Shown: positions 37,790-47,605, numbered from the stretch's first letter. The stretch: DNA of 64,000 nt from Burkholderia sp. Bp8963 (GCF_003854275.1 NZ_QTQP01000016.1:80643-144642), one strand, 5' to 3'. Translations and numbers: made by a program. The notes: generated from the sequence alone by a model not told the origin.

Positions 37790-39175
37790 TCAGACCGTGC
37801 GCGAGTAGCGCTGCTGCGGCGTGTGGGCGAGATACGCGTCGAACGCCATCGCGATGTTGCGCACGACCATCCGGCCGGCCGGGTGGATCGTCAGGCGGTC
37901 GCCGGCGATCGTCAGCAGCCCGTCACGCTCGAACGCACGCAGCGCGTCCAGCTCGCGCGCGAAATGGTCGGCGAAGCTGATCCCGTGCGCGGCCTCGACG
38001 TGCGAGAACGGCAGTTCGAGGTTGCACATCAGCTGCGTGATCACTTCGCGGCGCAGCCGGTCGTCGGCCGTGAGCCGCACGCCGCGCGCGATCGGCAGCC
38101 GGCCCGCGTCGAGCGCTGCGCCGTACGCCGGCAGATCCTTCGCGTTCTGCGCGTAGACGTCGCCGACCTTGCCGATCGACGACACGCCGATACCGATCAG
38201 GTCGGTGTCCGCGCGCGTGCTGTAGCCCTGGAAATTGCGCTGCAGCGTGCCGTTTTGCTGGGCTGCCACCAGTTCGTCGCCCGGCCGCGCGAAGTGGTCC
38301 ATGCCGATATACACGTAACCGGCCGACGTCAGCATCTCGATCGCGAGCCCCAGCAGCGCGACGCGCGTCGCGGGCGGCGGCAGCGTTGCATCGTCGATCT
38401 GCCGCTGCATCTTGAACAGGTGCGGCATGTGCGCGTAGCCGAACACCGACAGCCGGTCCGGCGCGAGCTCGATGATCGTCTCGAGCGTGCGGCCGAAGCT
38501 CGCGACCGTCTGGTGCGGCAGCCCGTAGATCAGGTCGACGCTCACCGACTGGTAGCCCGTCGTGCGCGCGGCGCTCAGCAGGTCGGCCGTCATCGCGAGC
38601 GGCTGGATCCGGTTGATTGCCTGCTGGACGGCCGGATCGAAGTCCTGCACGCCGAGGCTCAGCCGGTTGAAGCCGATCGTGCGCAGGTGGACGAGCGTCG
38701 CCGGCGTGACTGTGCGCGGGTCGATCTCGATCGAGAACTCGGCATCGGTGTCCGGTGCGAGCGTGAAATGCTCGCGGGTCGCCGCCATCAGCTCGGCCGT
38801 CTCGTCGTCGGACAGGAAGGTCGGCGTGCCGCCACCCCAGTGCAGCTGCGTGACGGGGCGCGCGGGGTCGAACAACATGGCCTGCAGCGCCATCTCGCGC
38901 TTGAGCTGATCGAGATACGGGCGCGCGCGGCGGCGGTTGCCGGTCGCGATCTTGTTGCACCCGCAGTAGAAGCAGGCCGTGTTGCAGAACGGGATGTGGA
39001 CGTAGAGCGACAGTTCGCTCGACGACGCGCCCGGGTCGCCGGCCGCGCGCGCGTAGTCTGCGGGATCGAAATCGTCGCGGAACTGCAGCGCCGTCGGGTA
39101 CGACGTGTAGCGTGGCCCGTTCGCGCCGTACTTCGCAAGCAAATCGGGACGGAACAAAGTGTCGGCAGAGCTCAT
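37790..39175 (-). CDS. hemN: oxygen-independent coproporphyrinogen III oxidase
   Basis: A 461-residue radical SAM enzyme of heme synthesis. The cluster motif is HIPFCNTACFYCGCNK (CxxxCxxC), and GPRYTSYPTALQF, LHWGGGTPTFL and GLPHQT are standard HemN segments. The start at 39175 gives the normal N-terminus. An A/T-rich stretch (TTTATATACT) 35 bases upstream may be the -10 region; no FNR/ANR box was seen. Confidence 0.95.
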   Translation of the reverse strand: MSSADTLFRPDLLAKYGANGPRYTSYPTALQFRDDFDPADYARAAGDPGASSSELSLYVHIPFCNTACFYCGCNKIATGNRRRARPYLDQLKREMALQAMLFDPARPVTQLHWGGGTPTFLSDDETAELMAATREHFTLAPDTDAEFSIEIDPRTVTPATLVHLRTIGFNRLSLGVQDFDPAVQQAINRIQPLAMTADLLSAARTTGYQSVSVDLIYGLPHQTVASFGRTLETIIELAPDRLSVFGYAHMPHLFKMQRQIDDATLPPPATRVALLGLAIEMLTSAGYVYIGMDHFARPGDELVAAQQNGTLQRNFQGYSTRADTDLIGIGVSSIGKVGDVYAQNAKDLPAYGAALDAGRLPIARGVRLTADDRLRREVITQLMCNLELPFSHVEAAHGISFADHFARELDALRAFERDGLLTIAGDRLTIHPAGRMVVRNIAMAFDAYLAHTPQQRYSRTV

Positions 39176-39351
39176 CGCAGTCTCGCGCTTTTTAGATGCA
39201 TTCGAGTATATAAACGCGCGATTGGCCTGCATTGTGTAATAACGTCGCAGCCGGGGATGGCACAATGCCGGGTGCGGCCGCCGGACGTGGAAGAGGGCGC
39301 CGTGTCGTTTCCGTTTTTCCGTTGTTCCGTTGTTCCGTTCGAGAGAGCCGA

Positions 39352-39660
39352 GTGTCCGTCGAAATGCCTGTCCGCCCGGTGGCTGCCGGGGCCCCGCCGC
39401 CGCATGCGTGCCGCGAGGGATGCGGCGCGTGTTGCATCGCGCCGTCGATCTCCAGCCCGATTCCGGGGATGCCCGGCGGCAAGCCGGCCGGCGTGCGCTG
39501 CGTGCAGCTCGGCGACGATCTGCGCTGCCGGATCTTCGGCCTGCCGGAGCGGCCCGCGTGCTGCTCGGGGCTGCAGCCGTCGGCGGAGATGTGCGGCGCG
39601 TCGCGCGCCGACGCGCTCGCGTGGCTCACGCGGCTCGAAACCGCGACGCAGCCGTCGTGA
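39352..39660 (+). CDS. YkgJ family cysteine-cluster protein
   Basis: A protein of about 102 residues rich in cysteines: CREGCGACC near the N-terminus, then [17 protein letters not shown] and MCG further on. This is the CxxCxxxC-type zinc/iron binding pattern of the YkgJ/UPF0153 family; cellular role unknown. GTG at 39352 is chosen (GAGAG upstream); ATG at 39364 is the alternative. Confidence 0.75.
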   Translation: MSVEMPVRPVAAGAPPPHACREGCGACCIAPSISSPIPGMPGGKPAGVRCVQLGDDLRCRIFGLPERPACCSGLQPSAEMCGASRADALAWLTRLETATQPS

Positions 39661-39718
39661 GCGATTCGTCCGGGCATGGAACCGGAATGTGACTCCTACC
39701 GACAAAGGAGATTTCAGC

Positions 39719-40300
39719 ATGACCGCCAGTCGCGCGCCCAGCCGGCGCCGCTTCCTCGTCGCCTGCACCGCCGTCCTCGGCGTGTCGGTGTCGCTCGCCG
39801 CATGCGCGTCGACGTTCCCGTTCATTCCCGATCACTACACGTTCTCGCGCGGTGACGTGCAGAAGGCCGTCGCGCGCAAGTTTCCGTACCAGAAGACCGT
39901 CGCGCAGGTCGTCGACGTGTCGCTCGCCAATCCGGTCGTCGGCCTGTTACCGGACCAGAACCGCATCGCGGTGCAACTCGACGCGCATTTCGCGAGCCCG
40001 TTCCTGCGCGCGCCGGTCAACGGCAAGTTCACCGTCTCCGGCCAGCTCGCCTACGATGCGCCGAGCCGCTCGGTCGTGATCAAGGCGCCGGCCGTCGACA
40101 ACCTGACCCTCGACGGCGACGCGCAAGTGTACACGGAGCAGATCGGCGCAGCCGCCGGCATGATCGCGACCCAATTGCTGACCAACTATCCGATCTACAC
40201 ATTCAAGCCGGAACAGCTGCAATTCGCCGGCGTGAACTACGAACCCGGTACAATCACCATCCTTACAAACGGCATACGCGTGGCGATCGTCGAAAAGTGA
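39719..40300 (+). CDS. DUF1439 lipoprotein
   Basis: A 193-residue lipoprotein: a twin-Arg-like N-terminus (RRRFLVACTAVLG), then a hydrophobic stretch ending in the lipobox LAAC at about residue 29. The mature part is the DUF1439 fold (YTFSRGDVQKAVARKFPY, VSLANPVVGLLPDQNRI), found in periplasmic lipoproteins related to lipid-binding tubular folds. AAAGGAG lies before the ATG. It probably sits in the outer or inner membrane facing the periplasm; ligand unknown. Confidence 0.85.
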   Translation: MTASRAPSRRRFLVACTAVLGVSVSLAACASTFPFIPDHYTFSRGDVQKAVARKFPYQKTVAQVVDVSLANPVVGLLPDQNRIAVQLDAHFASPFLRAPVNGKFTVSGQLAYDAPSRSVVIKAPAVDNLTLDGDAQVYTEQIGAAAGMIATQLLTNYPIYTFKPEQLQFAGVNYEPGTITILTNGIRVAIVEK

Positions 40301-40378
40301 CGTCGCGCCGCGCGCGGCCGGGCGGGCCGCGGCGGCAATGCGGCCCATTTCTTCGACCACTTCGAAACTGGGCCACGG

Positions 40379-41209
40379 ATGGACTGGATACTGATCTGCA
40401 AGGCATTGATCCTCGGCATTGTCGAGGGGCTGACGGAGTTCCTGCCGGTGTCGAGCACCGGCCACCTGATCGTCGCGGGCAGCTTCCTGAACTACAACGA
40501 CGCGCAGGCGAAGACTTTCGACGTCGTGATCCAGTTCGGCGCGATCCTCGCGGTGTGCTGGGAGTATCGCCGCCGGATCGCGTCCGTCGTCACCGGGCTG
40601 CCGGGCCGGCCCGACGCGCGGCGCTTCACGCTCAACGTCGTGATCGCGACGATCCCCGCCGTCGCGCTCGGCCTGCTGTTCGAGAAAAAGATCAAGGCCG
40701 TGCTGTTCTCGCCGGTGCCGGTCGCGTTCGCGCTCGTCGTCGGCGGCGTGATCATCCTGCTGGCCGAGGCGCGGCAGCGCGAGCGCGGCGAGACGCCGCG
40801 CGTGCAGTCGGTCGATGCGCTGACGCCGCTCGATGCGCTGAAAGTCGGCCTCGCGCAGTGCTTCGCACTGGTTCCCGGCATGTCGCGCTCCGGCTCGACG
40901 ATCATCGGCGGGATGCTGTTCGGTCTCGACCGGCGCGTCGCGACCGAATTCTCGTTCTTCCTCGCGATCCCGATCATCTTCGGCGCGACGCTCTACGAAA
41001 CCGTCAAGGACTGGCACGCGTTCACGGTCGACTCGCTCGGCCTGTTCGCGCTGGGGCTCGCGTCGGCGTTCGTCAGCGCGTTCGTCTGCGTGCGCTGGCT
41101 GCTGCGCTACGTCGCGTCGCACGATTTCACGGTGTTCGCGTGGTACCGGATCGCGTTCGGGCTGTTCGTGCTGCTCGTCGGCTACAGCGGCTGGCTGAAC
41201 TGGGCGTAA
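40379..41209 (+). CDS. uppP: undecaprenyl-diphosphatase
   Basis: A 276-residue polytopic membrane enzyme that recycles undecaprenyl pyrophosphate to the monophosphate carrier used for peptidoglycan and O-antigen. Signatures are [15 protein letters not shown] near the N-terminus and [14 protein letters not shown] with the catalytic Ser/Arg. It also confers bacitracin tolerance in the family. Convergent with trmB. Confidence 0.95.
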   Translation: MDWILICKALILGIVEGLTEFLPVSSTGHLIVAGSFLNYNDAQAKTFDVVIQFGAILAVCWEYRRRIASVVTGLPGRPDARRFTLNVVIATIPAVALGLLFEKKIKAVLFSPVPVAFALVVGGVIILLAEARQRERGETPRVQSVDALTPLDALKVGLAQCFALVPGMSRSGSTIIGGMLFGLDRRVATEFSFFLAIPIIFGATLYETVKDWHAFTVDSLGLFALGLASAFVSAFVCVRWLLRYVASHDFTVFAWYRIAFGLFVLLVGYSGWLNWA

Positions 41210-41262
41210 CGACGGGCGGGGCGAACGCGCCATGCGCTCGCTCGGATCCGGCCCTGTCGCGA

Positions 41263-42030
41263 TCAGCTCGCGCGCTTGCGGAACACCAGATCCCAGACGC
41301 CGTGGCCGAGCCGCAGCCCGCGCCGTTCGAATTTCGTCACAGGGCGGTAGTCGGGACGCGGCGCGTAGCCGTCGGCCGTGTTCTCGAGCGACGGATCGGC
41401 GCCGAGCACTTCGAGCATCTGCTCCGCGTAGTTCTGCCAGTCGGTCGCGCAATGCAGGTACGCGCCCGGCTTCAGGCGCGACGCGAGCTGCGCGACGAGC
41501 AGCGGCTGGATCAGCCGGCGCTTGTGATGCCGCGCCTTGTGCCACGGATCGGGGAAGAAGATGTGCACGCCATCGAGGCTTTCCGGCGCGAGCATGTGTT
41601 CGAGCACTTCGACCGCGTCGTGCTGGATGATGCGAATGTTCGTCAGACCCTGTTCGCCGATCAGCTTGAGCAGCGCGCCGACGCCCGGCTCGTGCACTTC
41701 GACGCCGAGGAAGTCGTCGTTCGGGCGCATCGCGGCGATTTCCGCGGTCGACGCGCCCATCCCGAAGCCGATTTCGAGAATGCGCGGCGCCGCGCGGCCG
41801 AAGACCGCGTTCCAGTCGGGGGCTTCCGGCGTATACGGGACGACGAAGCGCGGGCCGAGCTCGTCGAGCGCGCGGCGCTGGCCGGTCGATACGCGGCCGG
41901 CGCGGGTGACGAAGCTGCGAATGCGGCGCAGGTGCAGCGGATTGACTTCGTCGGCGCCGGGGGCGGCTTCGTCGGGAAGGGCGTCGTCGTGCGGCGGCAG
42001 GCCGGCTTCGTTCGGATCGTCGTGCATCAT
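41263..42030 (-). CDS. trmB: tRNA (guanine-N7-)-methyltransferase
   Basis: A 255-residue SAM enzyme making m7G46 in tRNA. The SAM motif is [29 protein letters not shown] contains the family's DPWxKxRHxKRR signature. A 60-residue N-terminal extension with acidic residues precedes the core, common in Burkholderiales. Confidence 0.95.
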   Translation of the reverse strand: MMHDDPNEAGLPPHDDALPDEAAPGADEVNPLHLRRIRSFVTRAGRVSTGQRRALDELGPRFVVPYTPEAPDWNAVFGRAAPRILEIGFGMGASTAEIAAMRPNDDFLGVEVHEPGVGALLKLIGEQGLTNIRIIQHDAVEVLEHMLAPESLDGVHIFFPDPWHKARHHKRRLIQPLLVAQLASRLKPGAYLHCATDWQNYAEQMLEVLGADPSLENTADGYAPRPDYRPVTKFERRGLRLGHGVWDLVFRKRAS

Positions 42031-42107
42031 CGGTGACAGAGAAAGGCTCGGTTGCGGGCGAGGGCCCGTGGCGCGGATGGCGCGCCGGCCGGACCGGCAC
42101 GCGGTAC

Positions 42108-42134
42108 AAAAAAGCCGCCTTCGACGAGGCGGCT
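42108..42134 (-). terminator. minus-strand intrinsic terminator with no adjacent gene
   Basis: An 8-bp stem (AGCCGCCT / AGGCGGCT, as read on the plus strand) with a 6-base loop and an A-run on the plus strand, so a U-run after the hairpin on the minus strand. It lies 78 bases before trmB and more than 400 bases after the nearest minus-strand stop (AraC-type gene at 42544). Confidence 0.8.
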
Positions 42135-42300
42135 GACGCGCAGGCTGCGGTGCAGCCGAAAAGTGGAGCGGGCGACGGGACAGTCCGCGATCGACCCGAA
42201 ATTCCTCTTACATTCAACTGCTTGCCCGGTCGCCTGCCTGAACGTCGGGCAGGCGGGCATGGGCAACAGGCCTGCCATGCAGGGGTCGGTAGAGTAGCAC
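42108..42300 (-). ncRNA. candidate small RNA or long 3' leader ending at the terminator
   Basis: The 513-base gap 42031-42543 has no credible protein gene. On the minus strand, about 190 bases before the terminator contain a strong hairpin (CGCCTGCC / GGCAGGCG, 9-base loop) and an upstream GGCAGGC copy that could pair instead with the same arm, so two alternative folds exist. A TACTCT sequence near 42290 could be a -10 box, but no good -35 box is visible. It could also be just the 3' end of the AraC-type mRNA. No known RNA family recognised. Confidence 0.35.
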
Positions 42301-42543
42301 AACGCAAAATCGTCCGTCCAGCCGCCAGGCAATTGAGTGGACTCGCCGATGCCGCATCGGCCGCGCCGTCCGCCCGTGAAGGAGGATGGTTCGCGCTACG
42401 GCGTGCAGCGCTGGAACGCCGCCACGGAGAGGCGCTATCTCGGGCTGGGCGAAGATCCGCAAGGTCGAGGATCTGAAGCCCGTCGCGCATTCGATCGATC
42501 GGCTTTGTGTGACGTTTGCGTATGCGCGCAGGACACCGAATCA

Positions 42544-43635
42544 TTAGTTCGTGTTCACTTTTACGCGCGGCGGTTGTCCCGTCCAGCGTCGGTATGCATG
42601 GCGGAAACTGCGCGGTTCGCTGTAGCCGAGGCGTTCTGCGATCGCAGCAACCGTCAGCATGTCGTCGCTCAGAAGTCGGGTTGCCTCTTCATGGCGAACT
42701 TCGTCGAGCAACGACTGAAACGTCATGCCGTCCTTGTCGAGCCGCCTGCGAAGCGTGCGCTCCGTCATGTGCAGCGCGTTCGCAAGTGAAGTCATCGACT
42801 TGAAACGCGACAGGTCGCGACCCATCAACTCCTTCGCCCGATCGGCGAACCGCGTCCCGATCGACGCAGCCCACTGTCGCTCGAGCGCTTCGCACTGGCA
42901 GTGCAGCGCATTGAAGCTGACCTCGTTCGCCAGGCGCGGCATCTCGGCCCCGTTCACCGTCGTGAACACAAGACGATTCTCGCTCGCATCGAAATTCACC
43001 GTGCAGCCGAAGTGACTCGCGTACTCGGCGCCATCACGAGGCGCGCGATGGACGAGATGCACGTGCGAAGGCCAGACCGGTTTGCCGACGAGATCGGACA
43101 CGATCAAGCGAAGGCTGGACAGACACATATCGGTCTGAAAAACCTCGAGATCAGGTTCGCCGTTGTACCGTCCGATCGACACACTCATCCCGTCCGCGTG
43201 CGCATGGACACGGACGTCGAAGTAGAGGCCCATGAACAACGGAAACTGGCTCATGCACTTGAGCGCCTGCGTGACGGAGCCGCTGATCAGCATCGCATAG
43301 CCGGCCAGTCCAAGGGTCGATACGTGGAGCCGGTTGCCGATCGCCAGGCCGATCGACGGCACCCCGCTGCACCGCAGCAGATTCCTGAAACAGCGCTGCT
43401 CCTGACTACGGTTCACGTGAATGGTGGGCGACGCAACTTCATCCGCACCGAGCCCCGTGCCTTCCAGCAACGCGGCGCTATCGATATGTCGCACACGACA
43501 CTCGTCCAGCGCGACTGCGATTGCGTGGACGGTGGCGGGTATGTCCTCCTGGCGCCCGGCCGGACGAGCCAGTCCGAGCGATGAACGCAAGCTTCGCTCG
43601 GCTCCGCTTTGATTTCGATGGAACCTGCTGTCCAT
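42544..43635 (-). CDS. AraC family transcriptional regulator
   Basis: A 363-residue regulator with an N-terminal 'arabinose-binding'-type (DUF/OruR-like) domain (about residues 40-230) and a C-terminal double HTH (RFKSMTSLANALHMTERTLRRRL, then TVAAIAERLGYSEPRSFRHAYRRWTGQPP). It is divergent from an APC permease and class III aminotransferase gene pair, and probably controls them; the ligand is likely an amine or amino acid. The 276-base divergent gap 43636-43911 has no gene. Confidence 0.88.
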   Translation of the reverse strand: MDSRFHRNQSGAERSLRSSLGLARPAGRQEDIPATVHAIAVALDECRVRHIDSAALLEGTGLGADEVASPTIHVNRSQEQRCFRNLLRCSGVPSIGLAIGNRLHVSTLGLAGYAMLISGSVTQALKCMSQFPLFMGLYFDVRVHAHADGMSVSIGRYNGEPDLEVFQTDMCLSSLRLIVSDLVGKPVWPSHVHLVHRAPRDGAEYASHFGCTVNFDASENRLVFTTVNGAEMPRLANEVSFNALHCQCEALERQWAASIGTRFADRAKELMGRDLSRFKSMTSLANALHMTERTLRRRLDKDGMTFQSLLDEVRHEEATRLLSDDMLTVAAIAERLGYSEPRSFRHAYRRWTGQPPRVKVNTN

Positions 43636-43911
43636 GTTGCCAACGCCGCGAATGGTGTGCGTAGAACATAGCTGGAACGGCTGCAGAACGCCAGTGGGGG
43701 GCGCCCACTCGCGGGCGCTGCCCGGCTCAAGCGTGGCATCAAGCCCGGCGTCATGCGCGACATTGCGTCCGGAAATATCCCTCGATTACGTCCGCTTTTC
43801 TCATTCGTCCTCGACTTTTTGGCACACCACACTCGTTCTCGAGTCGTGCAACCGCAGCGTTGCCGATCCGATGAGTGTTGAAGTCATGGACGACATCCAC
43901 GTGAGGACAGC

Positions 43912-45303
43912 ATGAAGAGCCAAAGGCCAGATCGACACGCGTTTGACGGTGCGACAGATGACGTCGGGCAAGGTGCCGATCGAGGCGTCGACACCCGGCG
44001 AGGGCATGCGCATCCACTCGGGCTCTTCACGCTGGTGATCTTCGGTTTGGCCTACATGCTGCCGATGACGGTGTTCACCACCTATGGGCTCGTCACCCGC
44101 GAGACGAACGGGCATCTCGCGGCCGCGTATGCCGTCACGCTGATCGCGATGCTGTTTACCGCGCGCAGCTACGGGCACATGGCGCGACTCATGCCAAGCG
44201 CCGGCTCGGCATATACGTTCGCGAGCCGGAATTTCGGTACGTCGGCAGGGTTCATGGTCGGATGGGCATTGCTGATGGACTATCTGTTCATCCCGATGAT
44301 CAGCTATCTGGCCATCGGCATCTACATGAAGCAACTGTTTCCGGCGGTGCCTTCCGGCGTGTGGATCGTGGCGAGCATCGCGGTCATCACCGGACTGAAC
44401 ATCGTCGGCATCAGGCTCGTCAATCGCGTCAACCTGATCCTGATTGCCAGTCAGCTGGTTTTTATCGCGATCTTCCTGGTCGCGTCGGCGCGGTTCGCGT
44501 CCGGGCAGGGGCTGACGATGACGGTGACGTTGCCGCAATCGGGCGACGCGCGTGCGATCCTGGCCGGATCGGCAATCCTGTGCCTGTCGTTCCTTGGTTT
44601 CGATGCCGTTTCCACGCTGTCGGAGGAGACGAGCGAGCCGCGACGTACCGTCCCGCGCGCGATTCTGCTCTGCACACTGTCGAGCGGCGTGCTGTTCATG
44701 CTGATCGCCTACGCGGGGCAAGTGGTCTTTCCGAACTGGCATGCGTTCAAGGATCTCGATTCGGCAAGTCTCGAGCTGATGCAGCGCATCGGCGGCGGCA
44801 CGCTGTCGGTGTTCTTCGTCGCGGTCTACGTTGCCGGCTGCTTCGCGAGTGCAATGGCCGGGCAGGCGAGCGTGACGCGCGTGCTGTTCGCGATGGGGCG
44901 CGACCAGGTCTTGCCGGGGCGTGTCTTCGGCCACCTGCATGCACGGCGCGGTACGCCGGTGCGCGCGACGCTCGCGGTCGGTGCCGTATCGCTTTCCGCG
45001 CTTTTCATTACGCTCGATCTCGCATCGACGATGATCAGTTTCGGCGCGCTTGTCGCGTTCGCTGTCGTGAACCTGTGCGTGATGCGCAGCTATCTCGCAC
45101 GGCCGGAGAACCGCACTCTTACGGGCTGGATCACGTTCGGCCTGATGCCGGCGACCGGTTTCGTGATGAACGTCTGGCTCTGGTCCGGACTGTCGCGCCA
45201 GACGTTCTATGTCGGCATCGGCTGGCTCGCGTTCGGGTTCTGCCAGCTCGTGTGGCTGACCCGCGGATTCACGCGCGCCGCGCCGACGCTGACGATGAGT
45301 TGA
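43912..45303 (+). CDS. APC superfamily amino acid/polyamine permease (PuuP-like)
   Basis: A 463-residue transporter with 12 membrane segments and a 35-residue polar N-terminus. GLAYMLPMTVFTTYGLV and PSAGSAYTFASRNFG are the substrate-site helices of the APC family and resemble putrescine importers. LGFDAVSTLSEET is the conserved helix-6 region. It is followed 51 bases later by an aminotransferase gene, so it probably imports that enzyme's substrate, such as a diamine. Confidence 0.85.
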   Translation: MKSQRPDRHAFDGATDDVGQGADRGVDTRRGHAHPLGLFTLVIFGLAYMLPMTVFTTYGLVTRETNGHLAAAYAVTLIAMLFTARSYGHMARLMPSAGSAYTFASRNFGTSAGFMVGWALLMDYLFIPMISYLAIGIYMKQLFPAVPSGVWIVASIAVITGLNIVGIRLVNRVNLILIASQLVFIAIFLVASARFASGQGLTMTVTLPQSGDARAILAGSAILCLSFLGFDAVSTLSEETSEPRRTVPRAILLCTLSSGVLFMLIAYAGQVVFPNWHAFKDLDSASLELMQRIGGGTLSVFFVAVYVAGCFASAMAGQASVTRVLFAMGRDQVLPGRVFGHLHARRGTPVRATLAVGAVSLSALFITLDLASTMISFGALVAFAVVNLCVMRSYLARPENRTLTGWITFGLMPATGFVMNVWLWSGLSRQTFYVGIGWLAFGFCQLVWLTRGFTRAAPTLTMS

Positions 45304-45354
45304 GTGGCCGGTCATCGAATTCCGGTCTTGAACCTGTGAAGGAGGAGTGAGGCA

Positions 45355-46752
45355 ATGAACGGTGTGGACGTCAATCTCGATGCGGATCTGCAGGCGTTGG
45401 GCAAACGCCATCTGCTGATGCACTTCACGCACGCCGATGCGTATCGCGACAACGCGCTGACCGTATTCGACCGCGGCGAAGGATGCTGGCTCGTCGACCG
45501 AAACGGCAAGCGTTATTTCGATGCACTGGCCGGACTGTATTGCGTGCAGGTCGGCTACAGCCACGGCGCGGAGATCGGCGACGCGATCCGCGAGCAGATG
45601 GTCCGGCTGCCGTTCGCAACCAACTGGGGCTATGGTCACGAGCCCGCGATCCGTCTCGCGCACAAGCTCGCGACGCTTGCACCGGACGACCTGAATCGCG
45701 TGTTCTTCACGTCGAGCGGGTCGGAGTCGAACGAGTCGGCGATCAAGCTGGTGCGCCAGTACCACCAGGCACGCGGCGAGCCGCAGCGGCGCAAGTTCAT
45801 CGCGCGGCGCGTCGCCTATCACGGCACGTCGTTCGGCGCGCTCGCGCTGAACGGAATGACCAACTTCCGGAAACATTTCGAGCCGCTGATGTCGGGCGTG
45901 CGACACGTCAGCAATACGAAGCGCTACGGCCGCCCGGCGGGCGAGACGGAAGCGCAGTTCACGCGCCATCTGCTCGACGAAATCGAGTCGCTGATCGTTC
46001 AGGAGGGGCCGGACACCGTCGCGGCGATCGTCGTCGAGCCGCTGCAGAACGCGGGCGGCAGCCTGACGCCGCCGGCCGGCTACGCGGCGGGGCTGCGCGA
46101 GATCTGCGACCGGCACGGCGTGCTGCTCGTCGCGGATGAAGTGATCTGCGGGTTCGGCCGGCTCGGCGAGTATTTCGGGTCGCGCCGCTACGGACTGAAG
46201 CCGGACATCCTGACGTTCGCGAAGGGCATCGCGTCGGGCTACGTGCCGCTCGGCGGCGTGATCGCGAGCGACGCGGTCGTCGACACGGTGCTCGGCGGGC
46301 CGCAGCAGATGTTCCTGCACGGCGCGACGTACGGCGGCCATCCGGTCGCGTGCACGGCCGCGCTCGCGAACCTCGCGATCATCGAGCGGGAAGGGGTACT
46401 CGCGAACGTCCGCGAGAACGAAGGGTATTTCCGCAAGACGCTCGACGGCCTGCTCGAATTGCCGTGTGTCGGCGACGTGCGCGGCGATGGCTACCACTAC
46501 TCGCTCGAACTCGTGACCGACAAGCAGGCGCGGCGCTGGACTGCCGGCATCAGCGCGCAGGCGTTCGTGTCGACCGTGCTCGCGCCCGCGATCTTCGATG
46601 CGGGGCTGCTGTGCCGGGCCGGCGTCGATCACGAGGGCACGCCGATCGTGCAGTTCTCGCCGCCGCTCGTGATGTCGCGCGACGAGATCGCGTGGTTCGT
46701 CGCGCAGATCCGCGACATCATCACCGCCGCATATGTGCGCGCGACGCGCTGA
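45355..46752 (+). CDS. class III aminotransferase (putrescine/omega-amine type)
   Basis: A 465-residue PLP enzyme. HLLMHFTHAD at the N-terminus, SSGSESNESAIKL, ADEVICGFGRLG and the PLP-lysine region LTFAKGIASGYVPLGG match the SpuC-type amine:pyruvate aminotransferases. AAGGAGG lies before the ATG. With the permease upstream and the aldehyde dehydrogenase downstream it forms an import-transamination-oxidation pathway, in which the last step is now broken. Confidence 0.87.
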   Translation: MNGVDVNLDADLQALGKRHLLMHFTHADAYRDNALTVFDRGEGCWLVDRNGKRYFDALAGLYCVQVGYSHGAEIGDAIREQMVRLPFATNWGYGHEPAIRLAHKLATLAPDDLNRVFFTSSGSESNESAIKLVRQYHQARGEPQRRKFIARRVAYHGTSFGALALNGMTNFRKHFEPLMSGVRHVSNTKRYGRPAGETEAQFTRHLLDEIESLIVQEGPDTVAAIVVEPLQNAGGSLTPPAGYAAGLREICDRHGVLLVADEVICGFGRLGEYFGSRRYGLKPDILTFAKGIASGYVPLGGVIASDAVVDTVLGGPQQMFLHGATYGGHPVACTAALANLAIIEREGVLANVRENEGYFRKTLDGLLELPCVGDVRGDGYHYSLELVTDKQARRWTAGISAQAFVSTVLAPAIFDAGLLCRAGVDHEGTPIVQFSPPLVMSRDEIAWFVAQIRDIITAAYVRATR

Positions 46753-46790
46753 GTGTGCCGCGACGCCCCTTACAAAAACAGGAGGATTCG

Positions 46791-47180
46791 ATGCGAACGT
46801 CACAACAGACCTATATCGACGGACAGTGGCTCGATCCTGACGGTGCGCAGTCAATCGACGTGATTGATCCGTCTACCGAGCGACCGTATGCACACCTCAG
46901 GATCGGCGGGCAGGCCGAAGTCGATTACGCCGTCGGCGCGGCGAAGCGCGCGTTCGACCATTTCTCGCGCTGGCCGGTCGACGCGCGCGTCGCACTGCTG
47001 CTGCGCGTGCTCGAGATCTACAAGCGCCGATACGACGAGGTGGCGCAGACGATCAGTCAGGAGATGGGTGCGCCGATCGCGTTCTCGCGCGCGATGCAGG
47101 CTGCGGTCGGCACCGCGCACCTCGAGCAGACGATACGCGCGCTGCAGTCGTTCCCGTTCGGGAATGCCGGCAGCAGCTAA
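46791..47180 (+). pseudogene. aldehyde dehydrogenase, truncated after 129 codons
   Basis: The N-terminal 127 or so residues of an NAD(P)-aldehyde dehydrogenase (YIDGQWLDPDGAQ, IDPSTERPYAHLRIGG, FDHFSRWPVDARVALLLRV) with an excellent ribosome site (CAGGAGG). Normal family members have about 475 residues; the coenzyme fold, catalytic Cys and Glu are all missing. The frame ends at 47180 at the border of foreign DNA. It must once have oxidised the aldehyde made by the aminotransferase upstream. Confidence 0.88.
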
Positions 47181-47480
47181 TGCTTCGACATGCTTGTCCC
47201 AAGCGTCTGTCTGCTCCGGCCGAGTGCATGCCACCGAACGCTGAAAGCGCTGGCACCAGCTCATCATTGGGGCCTCCTGGCGATACCTGGTTGTCCCTTC
47301 TCCAGCCAAAGAGTTGGTAGGCGTAGGTTCACGATGGCGATTCCGATGAAATTGGGTATCGCCCAGTGTTATGGAGAGGCTGGTCCGTAGCCGCCAACAA
47401 TCCGATACCCAGGTCCACCGGATAGTCCTGACGGAGTGGGGACGGAGCAGGCCTTCGATGCCCGAGGGCACACCTCAATT
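47181..47480. mobile_element. fragment of an unidentified insertion element or island edge
   Basis: This stretch differs in base use from the flanking chromosome. On the minus strand an ORF starts at 47267 with a perfect AGGAGG and reads MMSWCQRFQRSVACTRPEQ before running, at about 47181, into the antisense of the truncated dehydrogenase, so only its N-terminus is left. An 8-bp inverted pair, GGGTATCG (47354) and CGATACCC (47403), lies upstream. I cannot assign an IS family. The 47181-47644 gap otherwise holds only the hip promoter. Confidence 0.4.
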
Positions 47481-47576
47481 TGGGGAGTGAACGCAGTTTC
47501 GAGGGTTAATTCCGTCTCGCTGTGGGAAGTGTCGGGAATGGTCTAGATAAAACACAACAATCGAGAGTTAAGTGTC

Positions 47577-47605
47577 TTGAGCGGGGTGGTGGATAACTCT
47601 ATAAT
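47577..47605 (+). promoter_or_regulatory. sigma-70 promoter of hipBA
   Basis: TTGAGC, exactly 17 bases, TATAAT: a perfect -10 box and four of six in the -35 box. Transcription would start near 47612, about 33 bases before the hipB ATG. Confidence 0.8.

Noticed and set aside
39175..39240. FNR/ANR box upstream of hemN
   Set aside because: No TTGAT-N4-ATCAA-like dyad is present, only an A/T-rich -10-like region.
42027..42332. Minus-strand ORF of 101 codons overlapping trmB start
   Set aside because: It runs through the terminator stem and has no ribosome site or family likeness.
46851..47471. Minus-strand ORF of 206 codons over the aldehyde dehydrogenase junction
   Set aside because: Its second half is antisense of the dehydrogenase; only the first codons from 47267 may come from a mobile element.
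47165..47600. Left attachment copy of the tRNA-Gly 3' end
   Set aside because: No stretch resembling the T-arm or acceptor of the tRNA was found on either strand, so the island's left border stays undefined.
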